Source of the DNA: Carboxylicivirga sp964602515
Lineage (GTDB): Bacteria > Bacteroidota > Bacteroidia > Bacteroidales > Marinilabiliaceae
Length of the DNA stretch: 64,000 nt
Direction: 5' to 3'
Assembly: GCA_964602515.1 (NCBI GenBank)
Contig: CAZRRJ010000012.1
Location: 62,001-126,000 of the forward strand
Positions 46,884 through 56,658 of the stretch are shown piece by piece. The notes beneath the pieces are model-generated. The model was not told where the DNA came from, did not search any database, and worked only from the letters and a program-made list of their open reading frames with translations. A program made the translations under genes and the position numbers. Positions within the stretch are counted from its first letter, which is position 1, and each line of letters starts with the position of its first letter.

Positions 46884-46891
46884 CAAAATTA
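46884..46891 (-). promoter_or_regulatory. -7-like element of hydG
   Basis: Read on the minus strand the sequence is TAATTTTG, fitting TAnnTTTG, 37 nt upstream of the hydG start. No -33 box is seen, so support is limited. Confidence 0.35.
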
Positions 46892-48153
46892 GGATAAATC
46901 TTCTAATTCAGGCATGAAATTACCTGATTACCTGAATTTGATTTAAAAGGTGATGATTTTTGAACCTGTAATATAGCCCAAAGTAACCATTGAAAGATGG
47001 TACTATTGCCAGTAGTGAAAAACACCACAAATGCACAAATTAAAATTATTTAATGTATAAAAACCGTATGATTAAGTATGAACCTGGAGACTATTTAAAG
47101 TTATATCACAGTTTAACTTACTTCTAAAGTATAATTTTCACAATACCAGGCAGGAATACCATGGTATTTCAAATGGGTTTGGGAAATTTTATACCAAAAA
47201 CAGGCCAACCTTACAGGAAAATCCTGCTCATACCACCTTTGTACCTAAAAATCGTAATAATAACACAAATCATTTAGATACATCTATTGTTATAAATAAT
47301 TTTCTCCTGTGAAATTTTACCCCACCAGCCGATATAAACATTTCTTTGGCTATTTTGATAGTGGTAAATCCCACAAAAGAAAACAGAAGTTTATCTTTCT
47401 CCCTAACGGTTAATCGAATAAAATAAGAAAAAAACCAATAATTACACCTTACTGGCTATAATGATACACCTTACTACAAATTACACATAATTTGAAAATA
47501 TGCTCAATTTACAACACTAAAAACTACTATATTAAACCAATTGTTAATCATTATAAGAAAGTAAAACATTGGCTTATTACATTAGTCTGCAGCATACTTT
47601 GTTGATACAATAATATTATATAGATAGTTTTAAAAACATTGACTAAATGCTTAAATAACTGGGAAAATATTTAATTAGAAATAGTCATTAAACGATGAGT
47701 ATTGTACCATAATAAAACTCCTATTTTTCTAATTATAAAGCAAGCCATTTATTTATTTTAAAGTCTTCAGAGGTAGTATTTGTACAAAAATCTGATCTCT
47801 TTGTGAATGCACTTACCTAAAAAAATAACCTCATTACACTCACTATAATAACTTATTATCAACATATTAAAATACACAATTCCAAAAAACATGCCATAAA
47901 GAAAGTTATTACACCTACTAATTAAGCCAGGGTGTAGCAATATAAAAAGTTAAACAACTCTCTGCCTTTTATCTTTTAAATGACTCTACCTGACTACGAA
48001 AAAAATATAGCAGAAAGTAAATTATAAATATTATAGCTTGTCAGCACCTGTTTTTTTTCTTAGCCATAACAAACCTTTACACAACAACATTTACAACACA
48101 ACATAATACCTCACTTTCGATTAATACAATACTCAAATAAAGCTTATTTCTAC

Positions 48154-48183
48154 TTTGTCACTATTAAATAAATACTATATTTG
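48154..48183 (+). promoter_or_regulatory. Promoter of the TIG-lipoprotein/injection-system island
   Basis: TTTG (48154-48157) is followed by 18 nt and TATATTTG (48176-48183), close to the Bacteroidota consensus. Transcription would start near 48190, giving an untranslated leader of about 370 nt before the TIG lipoprotein gene. A second TAAATTTG (48222-48229) has no -33 partner. Confidence 0.6.
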
Positions 48184-48279
48184 TACAACTATTATTTAAT
48201 TAAATAGCAAATCAAGTGTTTTAAATTTGTAGTGGGGACAAAACAAAAAACACCTAACTAACTTAAAATAGTTAAACAC

Positions 48280-48384
48280 ATGATGTATTCCATAATAGAA
48301 GCCATGCCTAAGCTGCATGCCAACAGCGATTCTAAAATGTTATTTCTGCAATTCGTTTTGCTTGCCACACCTGTGCTTCTGTAA
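48280..48384 (+). CDS. Possible 34-residue leader ORF
   Basis: This is a short ORF between the promoter and the TIG-lipoprotein gene. It begins with two Met codons and ends in a hydrophobic run (LFLQFVLLATPVLL), so it could be a small membrane or leader peptide. There is no family match and no second evidence line. It could also be chance. Confidence 0.25.
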   Translation: MMYSIIEAMPKLHANSDSKMLFLQFVLLATPVLL

Positions 48385-48559
48385 TACATCAAAAAGAGCA
48401 CTTCCTTAAATAGTTACGATAACCAGGATATAAAAATCCGGAGCTACAATAACTATTGCGGCAACATGCATGCTAAGCATAACAAATAAGCCAGGAATTT
48501 TAATCCAATTTAAATAACAACTCAATAATAAAATTAATTAGAAACTTAAAATTAAGAAG

Positions 48560-49960
48560 ATGAGAAAGAACAACAGTTCATTTTTAGCCCTACTATTCGT
48601 AGCAACGATTAGTATGCTAAGCTTTACACAATGTAAAAAAAAGGACAAAAAACCAGAACCACCAACATTTGGCGAAATCACCCCGGCACAGGCTAAAGTA
48701 GGCGAAACCATTACTATTAGTGGTACTAACTTTAACACTATAGCAGCCAACAATACGGTGACTTTTGCTAGCAACGACGATGAAACAAAAGCTACCATTA
48801 CTAAAGCCACGGCCACGGATTTAGAAGTTACTGTACCTGATATGACACATGGCACTGTGAAAATTACCATTACCGCCAATGAGCAAACCACGGCTCCTGT
48901 TAGCTTTAAAATAGTAGCCCAGCCCGAAATAACAAGCTTTACCGGCAATAATGGCAGCATGGGCGATGAAGTGGTAATTACAGGTAAAAACTTTATGGCG
49001 CCCGGTACTGTAAACCCTATTGTTACCATTAATGGTAAAAACCAAGAAGTGACCAGCGCCTCTGATACCGAAATTAAGATTAAACTGGCTGCTAAAACAT
49101 TTTCTGGTGACATGGTGATTAAGAACCCTGATGAGATGGTGAGTGAAAGTAAGACGTATACCTATAAAAGCAAATACACGTTTAACAGTACTCCATTTAT
49201 TACGGGTCATGTAGACTGGATTACATATACGCCGGAGGGTGACTTTTATGCAGTAACAGGTGACAGGTATTATGTGAAAAAATTTGATAAAAACGCTCAG
49301 GAATTAGCTACTTATATGGAGCAAGGGGAATTGGAATCTCCTGAGTATGCCCCCGAGTATTTATGGTTAGCTGATGACGGTACTTTATATCTTACTGAGT
49401 ATTTTGGCAGAATTTTTAAAATGGATACCAAAACTGAAACAGCCTTTAGCTTATTTGTTAATAATACCGATCCTTTAGCTCTTAAAGATCAGATGAAACA
49501 AATAAGCGGGGATAACAATGGCACGTTGTACTTTGGCTCTGGTACTAATATGCAAATACTAAAAGTAGATGCCAAAGGTGCAATTAGTGAGGTATACAAG
49601 GATACAAAGGCTATATTCTCTCTCCAATATTTAAATGATAAAATATACTGCACAACTTCTGATGAGGTATTTTCTGTAGACACATCAGGTAACTCGTACA
49701 AAGAGTATGTTAACTCAAATGCAAATGGAGGTGCAGGCTTTAACAGCACTTCACTGTGTATGTGTTCAGAAGAGGATATGTATGTAGCCAAACCTGGAAA
49801 AGGCATTTATAAGGTAAATACGCAGGATGCATCACTTGAACTAATAATAAGCGATAGTGATTTGGGAGGCTTTCCTTCTCCTATTCGTATGATACCTACA
49901 CCCGAAGACGATATTGTAATTTGTACTTCAAGCGGTGCTTACAAACTGACCAGGGAATAA
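48560..49960 (+). CDS. Lipoprotein with two IPT/TIG domains and a beta-propeller-like C-terminus
   Basis: The 466-residue protein has a lipoprotein signal (MLSFTQC followed by a Lys-rich stretch). Residues about 37-116 and 119-203 are IPT/TIG Ig-like domains (TPAQAKVGETITISGTNF and GNNGSMGDEVVITGKNF). The rest (about 210-466) has the repeated pattern of an NHL/SMP-30-like propeller (WLADDGTLYLTEYFGRIFKMD, GTLYFGSGTNMQILKVDAKG, DEDMYV-like units). Bacteroidota members are thought to bind surface carbohydrates or act as surface sensors. Here it opens an island ending in tail-like genes. A hairpin at 49985-50014 separates it from the next gene, so it may also be expressed alone. Confidence 0.82.
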   Translation: MRKNNSSFLALLFVATISMLSFTQCKKKDKKPEPPTFGEITPAQAKVGETITISGTNFNTIAANNTVTFASNDDETKATITKATATDLEVTVPDMTHGTVKITITANEQTTAPVSFKIVAQPEITSFTGNNGSMGDEVVITGKNFMAPGTVNPIVTINGKNQEVTSASDTEIKIKLAAKTFSGDMVIKNPDEMVSESKTYTYKSKYTFNSTPFITGHVDWITYTPEGDFYAVTGDRYYVKKFDKNAQELATYMEQGELESPEYAPEYLWLADDGTLYLTEYFGRIFKMDTKTETAFSLFVNNTDPLALKDQMKQISGDNNGTLYFGSGTNMQILKVDAKGAISEVYKDTKAIFSLQYLNDKIYCTTSDEVFSVDTSGNSYKEYVNSNANGGAGFNSTSLCMCSEEDMYVAKPGKGIYKVNTQDASLELIISDSDLGGFPSPIRMIPTPEDDIVICTSSGAYKLTRE

Positions 49961-49984
49961 TTTACAATTAACACCTATTAAATT

Positions 49985-50014
49985 AACACTGCACATGAAC
50001 CTATGTGCAGTGTT
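49985..50014. terminator. Hairpin after the TIG lipoprotein gene
   Basis: A perfect 12-bp stem has AACACTGCACAT (49985-49996) and ATGTGCAGTGTT (50003-50014) with a 6-nt loop. It is followed by ATTACTA, not by a long T run, so it might act as a partial terminator or processing site between the lipoprotein and the giant gene. Confidence 0.6.
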
Positions 50015-50097
50015 ATTACTAACAAAGAGAACCTTGTGCACATACAACCATAAATCAGCATAATACATTGATTTTCTACCATTAACGCATTTAATTT

Positions 50098-53000
50098 ATG
50101 AAACATCCTTTTACCTCCCGCTTATTTTGCACACTGGTACTGTTTTGTTTTACTTCCTTAGCACGGGCCAGCGCTAGTGATATTAAATTTACTGTAACAG
50201 GCTTTAACAACTCTACTTGTTGTTACAATACTGATATAAGATACATCCAAGTCACTATATCAGAAGAAACTCCTGGAGCTTTTAAAAGATCTAACCTAAA
50301 CAAACAACACCTGATCACCCTAAGCCCTCCTCCGGGTTTTGAGTTTGCTAATACAACAGACAGTAATACAGTAGAAGCAACAAATAAAAGTAGTGATGAT
50401 TTTTTTGGAAATGTAAGTATAGATATTCACAAAACTACTTCAACTAAAATAGTTATTGAGTTTAAGATAATAGCTACCGGGAAAAAAGATGAAATATATA
50501 TCAACAATATTGCATTAAAACCCATTAACAACAGTGCTCTTACAGGAGGTAATATAGACGTAACCTATGCTCCTGACGGTGCTAACCCAGGTGCTGTAAA
50601 CTACGAGAATGGAAGCACCAACCCCACCTTTAAAGTTAATAAACCAGTCAATCCTACAGTAAGCAATAGCTATTGTCCAAATGGTGATATAATTACTTAC
50701 ATACTTACCTATGCAAAAAATTGTTATATGAAACCTGGCAGAGTAATCATTGAACCGGCAGGTAAAGCAGCAAAAGAAATAACAAACATAAATGGTGAAG
50801 ATGGCTTATATACATTCTCAATTAATTCAAGTACCAGTGACTTACTAAACAACACATGCAATATGACCTATCATTACGGTACAGAAACCGATGCAGATAG
50901 CCACATTACATCAGGTTTTATAAAGCCTACTATATCAATTGAAACCACAGGAGATGATTGTATTGGTAGTACCAAAGAATGCAAAATTACCATACCAGGA
51001 GATTGTACACCTACAAAATACGAGTTATACCCAAATAATACATACACCACAGCAGATAAACTGGAAGAAGCCTCTTTATACGGCAATATCATTACCTTAA
51101 CACATACCTTAACAAAAGATGCCCCGGGTGACAGATACCTGAGAGTGTTTTTTGGAAATAACACTTGGGAAGATTATCAATTAACCGCCCCTTTTGGAAC
51201 AGGTTTTACGACTCCAACAGTAGACACCCCTGTTGATGATAATGGCATATACAGGGAAGACTCACCAGGTATTGGTTCAACACCAGAGTGTAGAATTACC
51301 TTTACTAATTTAAGTTGCACCATTAGCTCTGTTGTAATTTACGAAACTGATCCCAGTTCACCGTATGCTAATTTAAAAGAATATGCCCCAGGAGAAAACT
51401 ACCAGGTTGATGGTAACATTTTAAAGATAAAGCACAAGGCCATTACAATGGCCGGCGCTCCTGCTTCGCTAAAAATAAAACTAATATACGGAACAGAAAC
51501 CGATTCGCCCGGGACAGTAGTTAATGTACCCAATCCTTTTGGTACCAGTGTAACAGAGCCTGATTTAGCAAATGCCAATTATAATGAGAAAGAAAAAGCC
51601 TGTCTTGGAGACTTGCCGGAATGCATTTTAACCATAAGTAATATAGGCAAATGCCCACCCACTGCAGTTAATTTTTATAAAACCGGAACAGACCCAAAGG
51701 AAGAATACACCGAACTTTCTACATATTCCTCCAATGGACAAAAATATGAAATTGATAAAACTAATAACAAGCTTTCATTCCAACACAGTGGTATTACACC
51801 ATCTACAGAAAACAGCATTGATATTGAATTGGTTTATGATAACAACTCTGATGGAAAAATAACATACGAAAAAACAATAAGTAAGCCTTTTGGTATATTC
51901 TCTGCCCCTACTGTTAGCGACCAAAAATTAATGGATTCTGATGATAATGAAAGAGCATCTGCTTGCTTAAACGAAGTGTTAACATGTACATTAACATTTA
52001 CAGAAACAAACTGTACCCCTAAAGAAATAAACTTTTGGACTGCCAGTACAGGTTCAACAAATAGTGGTGAATGGAAAGATAATTTAGAAGGTATAAATGG
52101 AGGTAAATATGCTTTTATTTCAAACCAGTTAAAATTTAAACATAAATATAACACAGGCACACCAAAGGTATTATATGTAGAGTTAATCTACGGAACCGGA
52201 GGAAATACAATATCTGAAACCTATACCATAAATAATCCTTTTGGAACATTAATAATCCCACAAGCAACTTCTATAACATTAGATGGGAATACGTGTGGCA
52301 TCGGACAGACTGATATTATAATTAATGCCAACTGGGGCGATATATGTCCTCCAAATTATATTATATTAAAGAATAATAGTTTAGTGATTAATGAGCAATA
52401 TGATGATACTAAATTAAATAGTGAAAAATCATCTTATACATTTAATCATGAGGTACAAACCCAATATGCAGGACAAACACTAAAGGCATTCATAAAGGAT
52501 TCTGACGACACGGAACTTGATCTGGGCGAAGACATTACATTTCCCACAAGCGATTTTAATGACAAACTCTACCTACTACAACTCAACCAGAGCACTTTTA
52601 CTGATACCGTTGGTACCAGGGACTCCCCGATTAATGTAATAGATAAGTACCTATGGCAACTCGACACCTCCAAAATCGATCTGAAGTTTATAGATGTTGA
52701 AGGCGTCACCAAAACCTTTTTACACTATGTACACGATGACACAGCTTATGTTTTTAGGTTTGAAAATCTGGAAGGAGAGGTTCTACCTTTAAATACTAAT
52801 GGCTTTGATGCCCTGCATTTAATCCCCGGTAGTGATACGTTATATCATGATTATTTAAATTTTGATCCAGGAATTCCTAACCTCAACTATGGTACGGACA
52901 ACCCAAACCAAATTAAATACCAACTATATAAGTACACAAACGGTCAGCTTGAAAGTTGCGCCCATGAGCAAACCATTAAAATCACCGTTATACCAGAAAA

Positions 53001-56000
53001 GATTTATATTCCTAAAAAAAGCTACTGCTCAAACGATAGCGTAAAAATTAATATATATGTTGTTACAGATAAAGATCAATTATTCGATTCAGGAAAAGGA
53101 CCAGATGGCAATGTAAGTTTCGACAGGGTTGAACTTCATTATGGGAAGGATACTCCAGATACTTTTTATAAAAATAAAATTAACAATGGCTATATTAATT
53201 TAAATATTCAGCAAATATACGGCGCAAGAACTACACCATTATTTGTAGAGTTAATTGGCTATTGTTCAAATTTAGATAGCAACAATCATATCTTCTATAC
53301 AGCTTCATTTTATATTTATCCTCCTGATAATTCAATAAAACTATTGGATATTGATGATAAATATTGCCCAACACTACAAACTAAGCGCATATTAACCAGC
53401 TACGGTTTAAAATCAGCAGAAATATATAAAACTAACCTGGATGGAACAGGTACGTTTAGCAATAGTGGAATAAAATCTGACAATGAAGACGGTGTTGACG
53501 GATGGTATCTTGTTCCGGGAGAAGTTGATGATATCAGCGATACAGACTCTTGTCGTATTAATCTTAAATATTACTACACTGATAGCAATGGCTGCTTAGC
53601 TTCTTCTTCAAAACCTATTGATATAGTAAGCCGACTGGCCAATGATCACCTGCTTATAGATCAATTGCCTGCTAATACATGCCTGAGCAATACAGAGATC
53701 GAACTTAGTGTGGCCAATGCACAACTAACCAATGCCTATGGTGCAAAGGTATATTACAAGGAAGAAGCCAGCACAGCAGATGCAGAAGGTAATATTATTA
53801 GTACTGTAACTGATAAAGAAAGTACAGAGGTAACCCGGGATACGCCCTTTTATTTTAAGGCTTTTAAGGCTTACCAGTTAGAGGACATGACACTTAAGGA
53901 TACAACAGTAACCATTAATTATAGCTATATAGATAACAATGGATGTCCTGTTTCAAATAAACACCAGGACATTGTTATACATCCGCGTGATGCAGATACA
54001 ACAGTAGCACTTACTGGTTTAAAAGACAAGTTCTGTTCGGTAGACGATAGTGTAGAATTAAAAATCCAAACTCCCAATACGATTTTAGATGTAAGTTCAG
54101 CCACTCACTCTAATGTAATCATAAAAAATGAGAACAGGTATTACTTTCAGCCTACAGCCATCTATGGTGAGGGAAGTACTACATTAGATGACAGCACTAG
54201 TAATATTAATGTTAGATACAGTTATTACGATTATAGGGGGTGTTACTGGAGAGAAAATAAAGAAATTAATATAAAGGCAACCCCAATAGTAAGTGGTTTA
54301 ACTGTTAATGAGCAATGTTTAGGTGAGCATACCTCTTTTATTCCCAATATGAGTAGTAATACCAAAACAGATAAAACACTAAAATACAATTGGGACTTTG
54401 GTGATAACGATTTTTTATATACCGGGAGCAACAATGCCAATACGAATGTTAATATGCATAATAACAGAACAAGAGGTACTTATGCCAGTCCTAAACACGA
54501 GTATCTTACTTTCGGATCTAAAACTGTTAATTTAAGTGTTACCAATGAAAATGGATGCTCCGCTTCTTTATCGCATACGTTTAATATTGACACCAATCCG
54601 GAAATAGCATATAAAATTAATGAATACAGAACGACAGAGAATATGCAAATAAGCAATCTCACTACACTTGTATCCGGAAAAATTGATTCTATAAACTGGA
54701 CTATAACAAATGATAAACAGACTATTGAAGAAACACTTTATGCCCCAACTGACTTTAGTTATAATTCTGATTACCCAGGCATTAATACCATTGAATTAAC
54801 AGTTACTACTCAAAATGGATGTGCAAGTGACTCCACCTTTAAGGTGCCTGTATTCCCTGTTATTAAAATAACAAATGATAAGGAGTATTCTCAATATTTT
54901 GAAACTGCAGATGATTGGGGTAACGGTTGGATTGTTGACCATGCCCTAAGTGATAAACACGATTCTACCCATGTATGGCGCCACCAATCATCAACAGGTA
55001 TCTATGCTGACCAATCTTATAGCAAAGGTAACATATGGCTGGCGGGTAATCCTGACTTAGCCAACAGCCAGGCCTATATTGAAAGCCCGGTATTTGATAT
55101 TGACAACCTGGATTTCCCGATATTAAGTATGGATATATTCCAAAGCCTGGAACCGGCCAGGGATGGTGCTGCAGTACTTTATACTTTAGACGACGGCAAT
55201 AGCTGGAAAATACTGGGAAGTACACAAAATGGTGAAAACTGGTATAACGCAGAAATTAGTACTAAACCGGGTACTAGTGCAATTAACGATGCAGGTTTAG
55301 GTTGGTCAAAAAATGCCAATAAGTGGCAAACAGCACATTACTCACTGGCTTCGGTAAAAAATGAGATTTCTGATCTGGATAAAGCAAACAAAAAAGGCGT
55401 CCGCTTTCGCATAGCATATAGTAGTAACAATTATACCGGTGGTGATTACAAAGGCTTTGCTATCGCCAACTTCGTCATTGGTTCGGGTAATCGTAAGGTA
55501 TTACTTGAGAGCTTTATTAACTCAACTTATGATGCTGCTAATCCATCGTATGAAAATAAAACCAATTTTGATACATTAAACACGTTTACAGGGAATATTC
55601 CAGAGCAGGTTATTGATATCCGCTACCATGCTAGGGCTTGGTCAGGTTATATCGATCCTATAGAGGAAGTATTTACCTGGCAGGATGCCTCGGTACGTGC
55701 CCTTGAAGCAGAATGGGTTGGCCCGATCTGGATGGTTGATAATATGCTCTCAAATAAAGATAAATTATATACAAACTCTATAGAAGGATTAAAGGATGCC
55801 TTTGATAATCGTACATTAAAAAAACCGGGTGTAGAAATTGATAATATCCAGTTCAGTACTGATGAAGGCAGGGTCAATATCTCTGCCGACATAACTAAGA
55901 TCAACCGTTTGTTTAACGATAGGCTGGGCGATCATAAGATACTGGTTCGCTTTATTATTACGCAGGATGAGTATGTTGATGAAAATAGCAATACGTATCA

Positions 56001-56505
56001 AAACTGTATGGTAGATATATTACCCAATGGTGTTGGAGCACATACGCATTTTATTAACGAAGACTTTAACGTTGATGATATAATTACTGTAAGTGACTGG
56101 TGGGCCCCCCAGGTAATAACTAACAATAGTAATTATACCTTGGTGGTTGTAGCTTATACCTATAAAGATGGAAGGGTAGGTGAAGTACAACAAGCAAAAG
56201 CTATTCAGATACCTGATGTACCAGTTAAAACAGGTATTAGTAACAAAGTAGTAAATAGTAATAGTATTGAGGTTTACCCTAACCCGGTTAAGGATAAGCT
56301 AACCGTTATGCTTAGAGGTACAGTAAATAAGTGCGACTGGCAAATTATAAATATGACCGGACAAAAATGTATGGAAGGGTCTGTTAGGTTGATAGCCGGT
56401 TCATTTACTATTAATGTAGCCTCTCTTCACCAGGGACTCTATCTATTAAAAGCTATTGATAGTAATGGTGCTCAATACAGTATTAAGTTTATAGTGAAAA
56501 TATAA
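50098..56505 (+). CDS. Giant T9SS-exported protein with Ig-like repeats, PKD domain and type A sorting domain
   Basis: This 2135-residue protein has a signal peptide ending at ARASA. At least four related blocks of about 115 residues lie between residues about 290 and 740. Each ends in a PFG motif (PFGTGF, PFGTSV, PFGIFS, PFGTLI at DNA positions near 51189, 51535, 51888 and 52231). Cys pairs in each block suggest disulphides. Later regions carry further Cys-containing Ig-like blocks (CSNDSVKINIYVV, CLSNTEIELSV, CSVDDSVELKI). A PKD domain is at about 1400-1497 (YNWDFGDND and EYLTFGSKTVNLSV). The C-terminus has the T9SS sorting domain (VYPNPVKDKLTV, ending in KFIVKI). It should therefore be surface-displayed or released. 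It precedes the tail-like genes on the same strand and may be an adhesin for the system, which is inference. Confidence 0.85.
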   Translation: MKHPFTSRLFCTLVLFCFTSLARASASDIKFTVTGFNNSTCCYNTDIRYIQVTISEETPGAFKRSNLNKQHLITLSPPPGFEFANTTDSNTVEATNKSSDDFFGNVSIDIHKTTSTKIVIEFKIIATGKKDEIYINNIALKPINNSALTGGNIDVTYAPDGANPGAVNYENGSTNPTFKVNKPVNPTVSNSYCPNGDIITYILTYAKNCYMKPGRVIIEPAGKAAKEITNINGEDGLYTFSINSSTSDLLNNTCNMTYHYGTETDADSHITSGFIKPTISIETTGDDCIGSTKECKITIPGDCTPTKYELYPNNTYTTADKLEEASLYGNIITLTHTLTKDAPGDRYLRVFFGNNTWEDYQLTAPFGTGFTTPTVDTPVDDNGIYREDSPGIGSTPECRITFTNLSCTISSVVIYETDPSSPYANLKEYAPGENYQVDGNILKIKHKAITMAGAPASLKIKLIYGTETDSPGTVVNVPNPFGTSVTEPDLANANYNEKEKACLGDLPECILTISNIGKCPPTAVNFYKTGTDPKEEYTELSTYSSNGQKYEIDKTNNKLSFQHSGITPSTENSIDIELVYDNNSDGKITYEKTISKPFGIFSAPTVSDQKLMDSDDNERASACLNEVLTCTLTFTETNCTPKEINFWTASTGSTNSGEWKDNLEGINGGKYAFISNQLKFKHKYNTGTPKVLYVELIYGTGGNTISETYTINNPFGTLIIPQATSITLDGNTCGIGQTDIIINANWGDICPPNYIILKNNSLVINEQYDDTKLNSEKSSYTFNHEVQTQYAGQTLKAFIKDSDDTELDLGEDITFPTSDFNDKLYLLQLNQSTFTDTVGTRDSPINVIDKYLWQLDTSKIDLKFIDVEGVTKTFLHYVHDDTAYVFRFENLEGEVLPLNTNGFDALHLIPGSDTLYHDYLNFDPGIPNLNYGTDNPNQIKYQLYKYTNGQLESCAHEQTIKITVIPEKIYIPKKSYCSNDSVKINIYVVTDKDQLFDSGKGPDGNVSFDRVELHYGKDTPDTFYKNKINNGYINLNIQQIYGARTTPLFVELIGYCSNLDSNNHIFYTASFYIYPPDNSIKLLDIDDKYCPTLQTKRILTSYGLKSAEIYKTNLDGTGTFSNSGIKSDNEDGVDGWYLVPGEVDDISDTDSCRINLKYYYTDSNGCLASSSKPIDIVSRLANDHLLIDQLPANTCLSNTEIELSVANAQLTNAYGAKVYYKEEASTADAEGNIISTVTDKESTEVTRDTPFYFKAFKAYQLEDMTLKDTTVTINYSYIDNNGCPVSNKHQDIVIHPRDADTTVALTGLKDKFCSVDDSVELKIQTPNTILDVSSATHSNVIIKNENRYYFQPTAIYGEGSTTLDDSTSNINVRYSYYDYRGCYWRENKEINIKATPIVSGLTVNEQCLGEHTSFIPNMSSNTKTDKTLKYNWDFGDNDFLYTGSNNANTNVNMHNNRTRGTYASPKHEYLTFGSKTVNLSVTNENGCSASLSHTFNIDTNPEIAYKINEYRTTENMQISNLTTLVSGKIDSINWTITNDKQTIEETLYAPTDFSYNSDYPGINTIELTVTTQNGCASDSTFKVPVFPVIKITNDKEYSQYFETADDWGNGWIVDHALSDKHDSTHVWRHQSSTGIYADQSYSKGNIWLAGNPDLANSQAYIESPVFDIDNLDFPILSMDIFQSLEPARDGAAVLYTLDDGNSWKILGSTQNGENWYNAEISTKPGTSAINDAGLGWSKNANKWQTAHYSLASVKNEISDLDKANKKGVRFRIAYSSNNYTGGDYKGFAIANFVIGSGNRKVLLESFINSTYDAANPSYENKTNFDTLNTFTGNIPEQVIDIRYHARAWSGYIDPIEEVFTWQDASVRALEAEWVGPIWMVDNMLSNKDKLYTNSIEGLKDAFDNRTLKKPGVEIDNIQFSTDEGRVNISADITKINRLFNDRLGDHKILVRFIITQDEYVDENSNTYQNCMVDILPNGVGAHTHFINEDFNVDDIITVSDWWAPQVITNNSNYTLVVVAYTYKDGRVGEVQQAKAIQIPDVPVKTGISNKVVNSNSIEVYPNPVKDKLTVMLRGTVNKCDWQIINMTGQKCMEGSVRLIAGSFTINVASLHQGLYLLKAIDSNGAQYSIKFIVKI
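51189..52245 (+). repeat. Approximately 115-residue repeats ending in a PFG motif
   Basis: Four PFG-containing block ends lie at DNA spacings of about 346, 353 and 343 bp. Each preceding block has the pattern of Cys, then a YG or YDNN segment, then the motif. Sequence identity is modest, so the repeats are old. Confidence 0.65.
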
Positions 56506-56510
56506 AGAAA

Positions 56511-56591
56511 TAGCCACAAATGCTCGAATGAAAAAATTCAGCAAACGAAAAAACAAAACCGAGAATAAAATTATTCGTGCATTTGTGGCTA
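56511..56591. repeat. 19-bp inverted repeat with one mismatch after the giant gene
   Basis: TAGCCACAAATGCTCGAAT (56511-56529) and ATTCGTGCATTTGTGGCTA (56573-56591) match at 18 of 19 positions across a 43-bp spacer. It lies between the giant T9SS gene and the baseplate-like gene and could be a transcription attenuator or a remnant of a mobile palindrome. A partial extra copy ATTCGTGCAC follows near 56609. Confidence 0.55.
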
Positions 56592-56658
56592 AACATTAGA
56601 AAGCTTAATTCGTGCACTTATATTACAAGCATAAACAATTAAACATTATACAGCAACC

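Larger units (their letters stand above)
46847..48559. other. 1.7-kb region without normal-sized genes, upstream of the injection-system-like island
   Basis: This region is very AT-rich and no frame of 60 codons or more shows family support. It holds a minus-strand -7-like TAATTTTG (46884-46891) for hydG near its left end. At the right end are a promoter for the plus-strand island (48154-48183), a second -7-like element (48222-48229) and a 34-codon ORF (48280-48384). The remainder, roughly 46900-48150, shows no structure I can name. Confidence 0.6.

Noticed and set aside
48538..49210. Antisense ORFs of 129 and 191 codons over the TIG lipoprotein
   Set aside because: They are shadows of a strongly supported lipoprotein gene and have hydrophobic composition typical of antisense reading.
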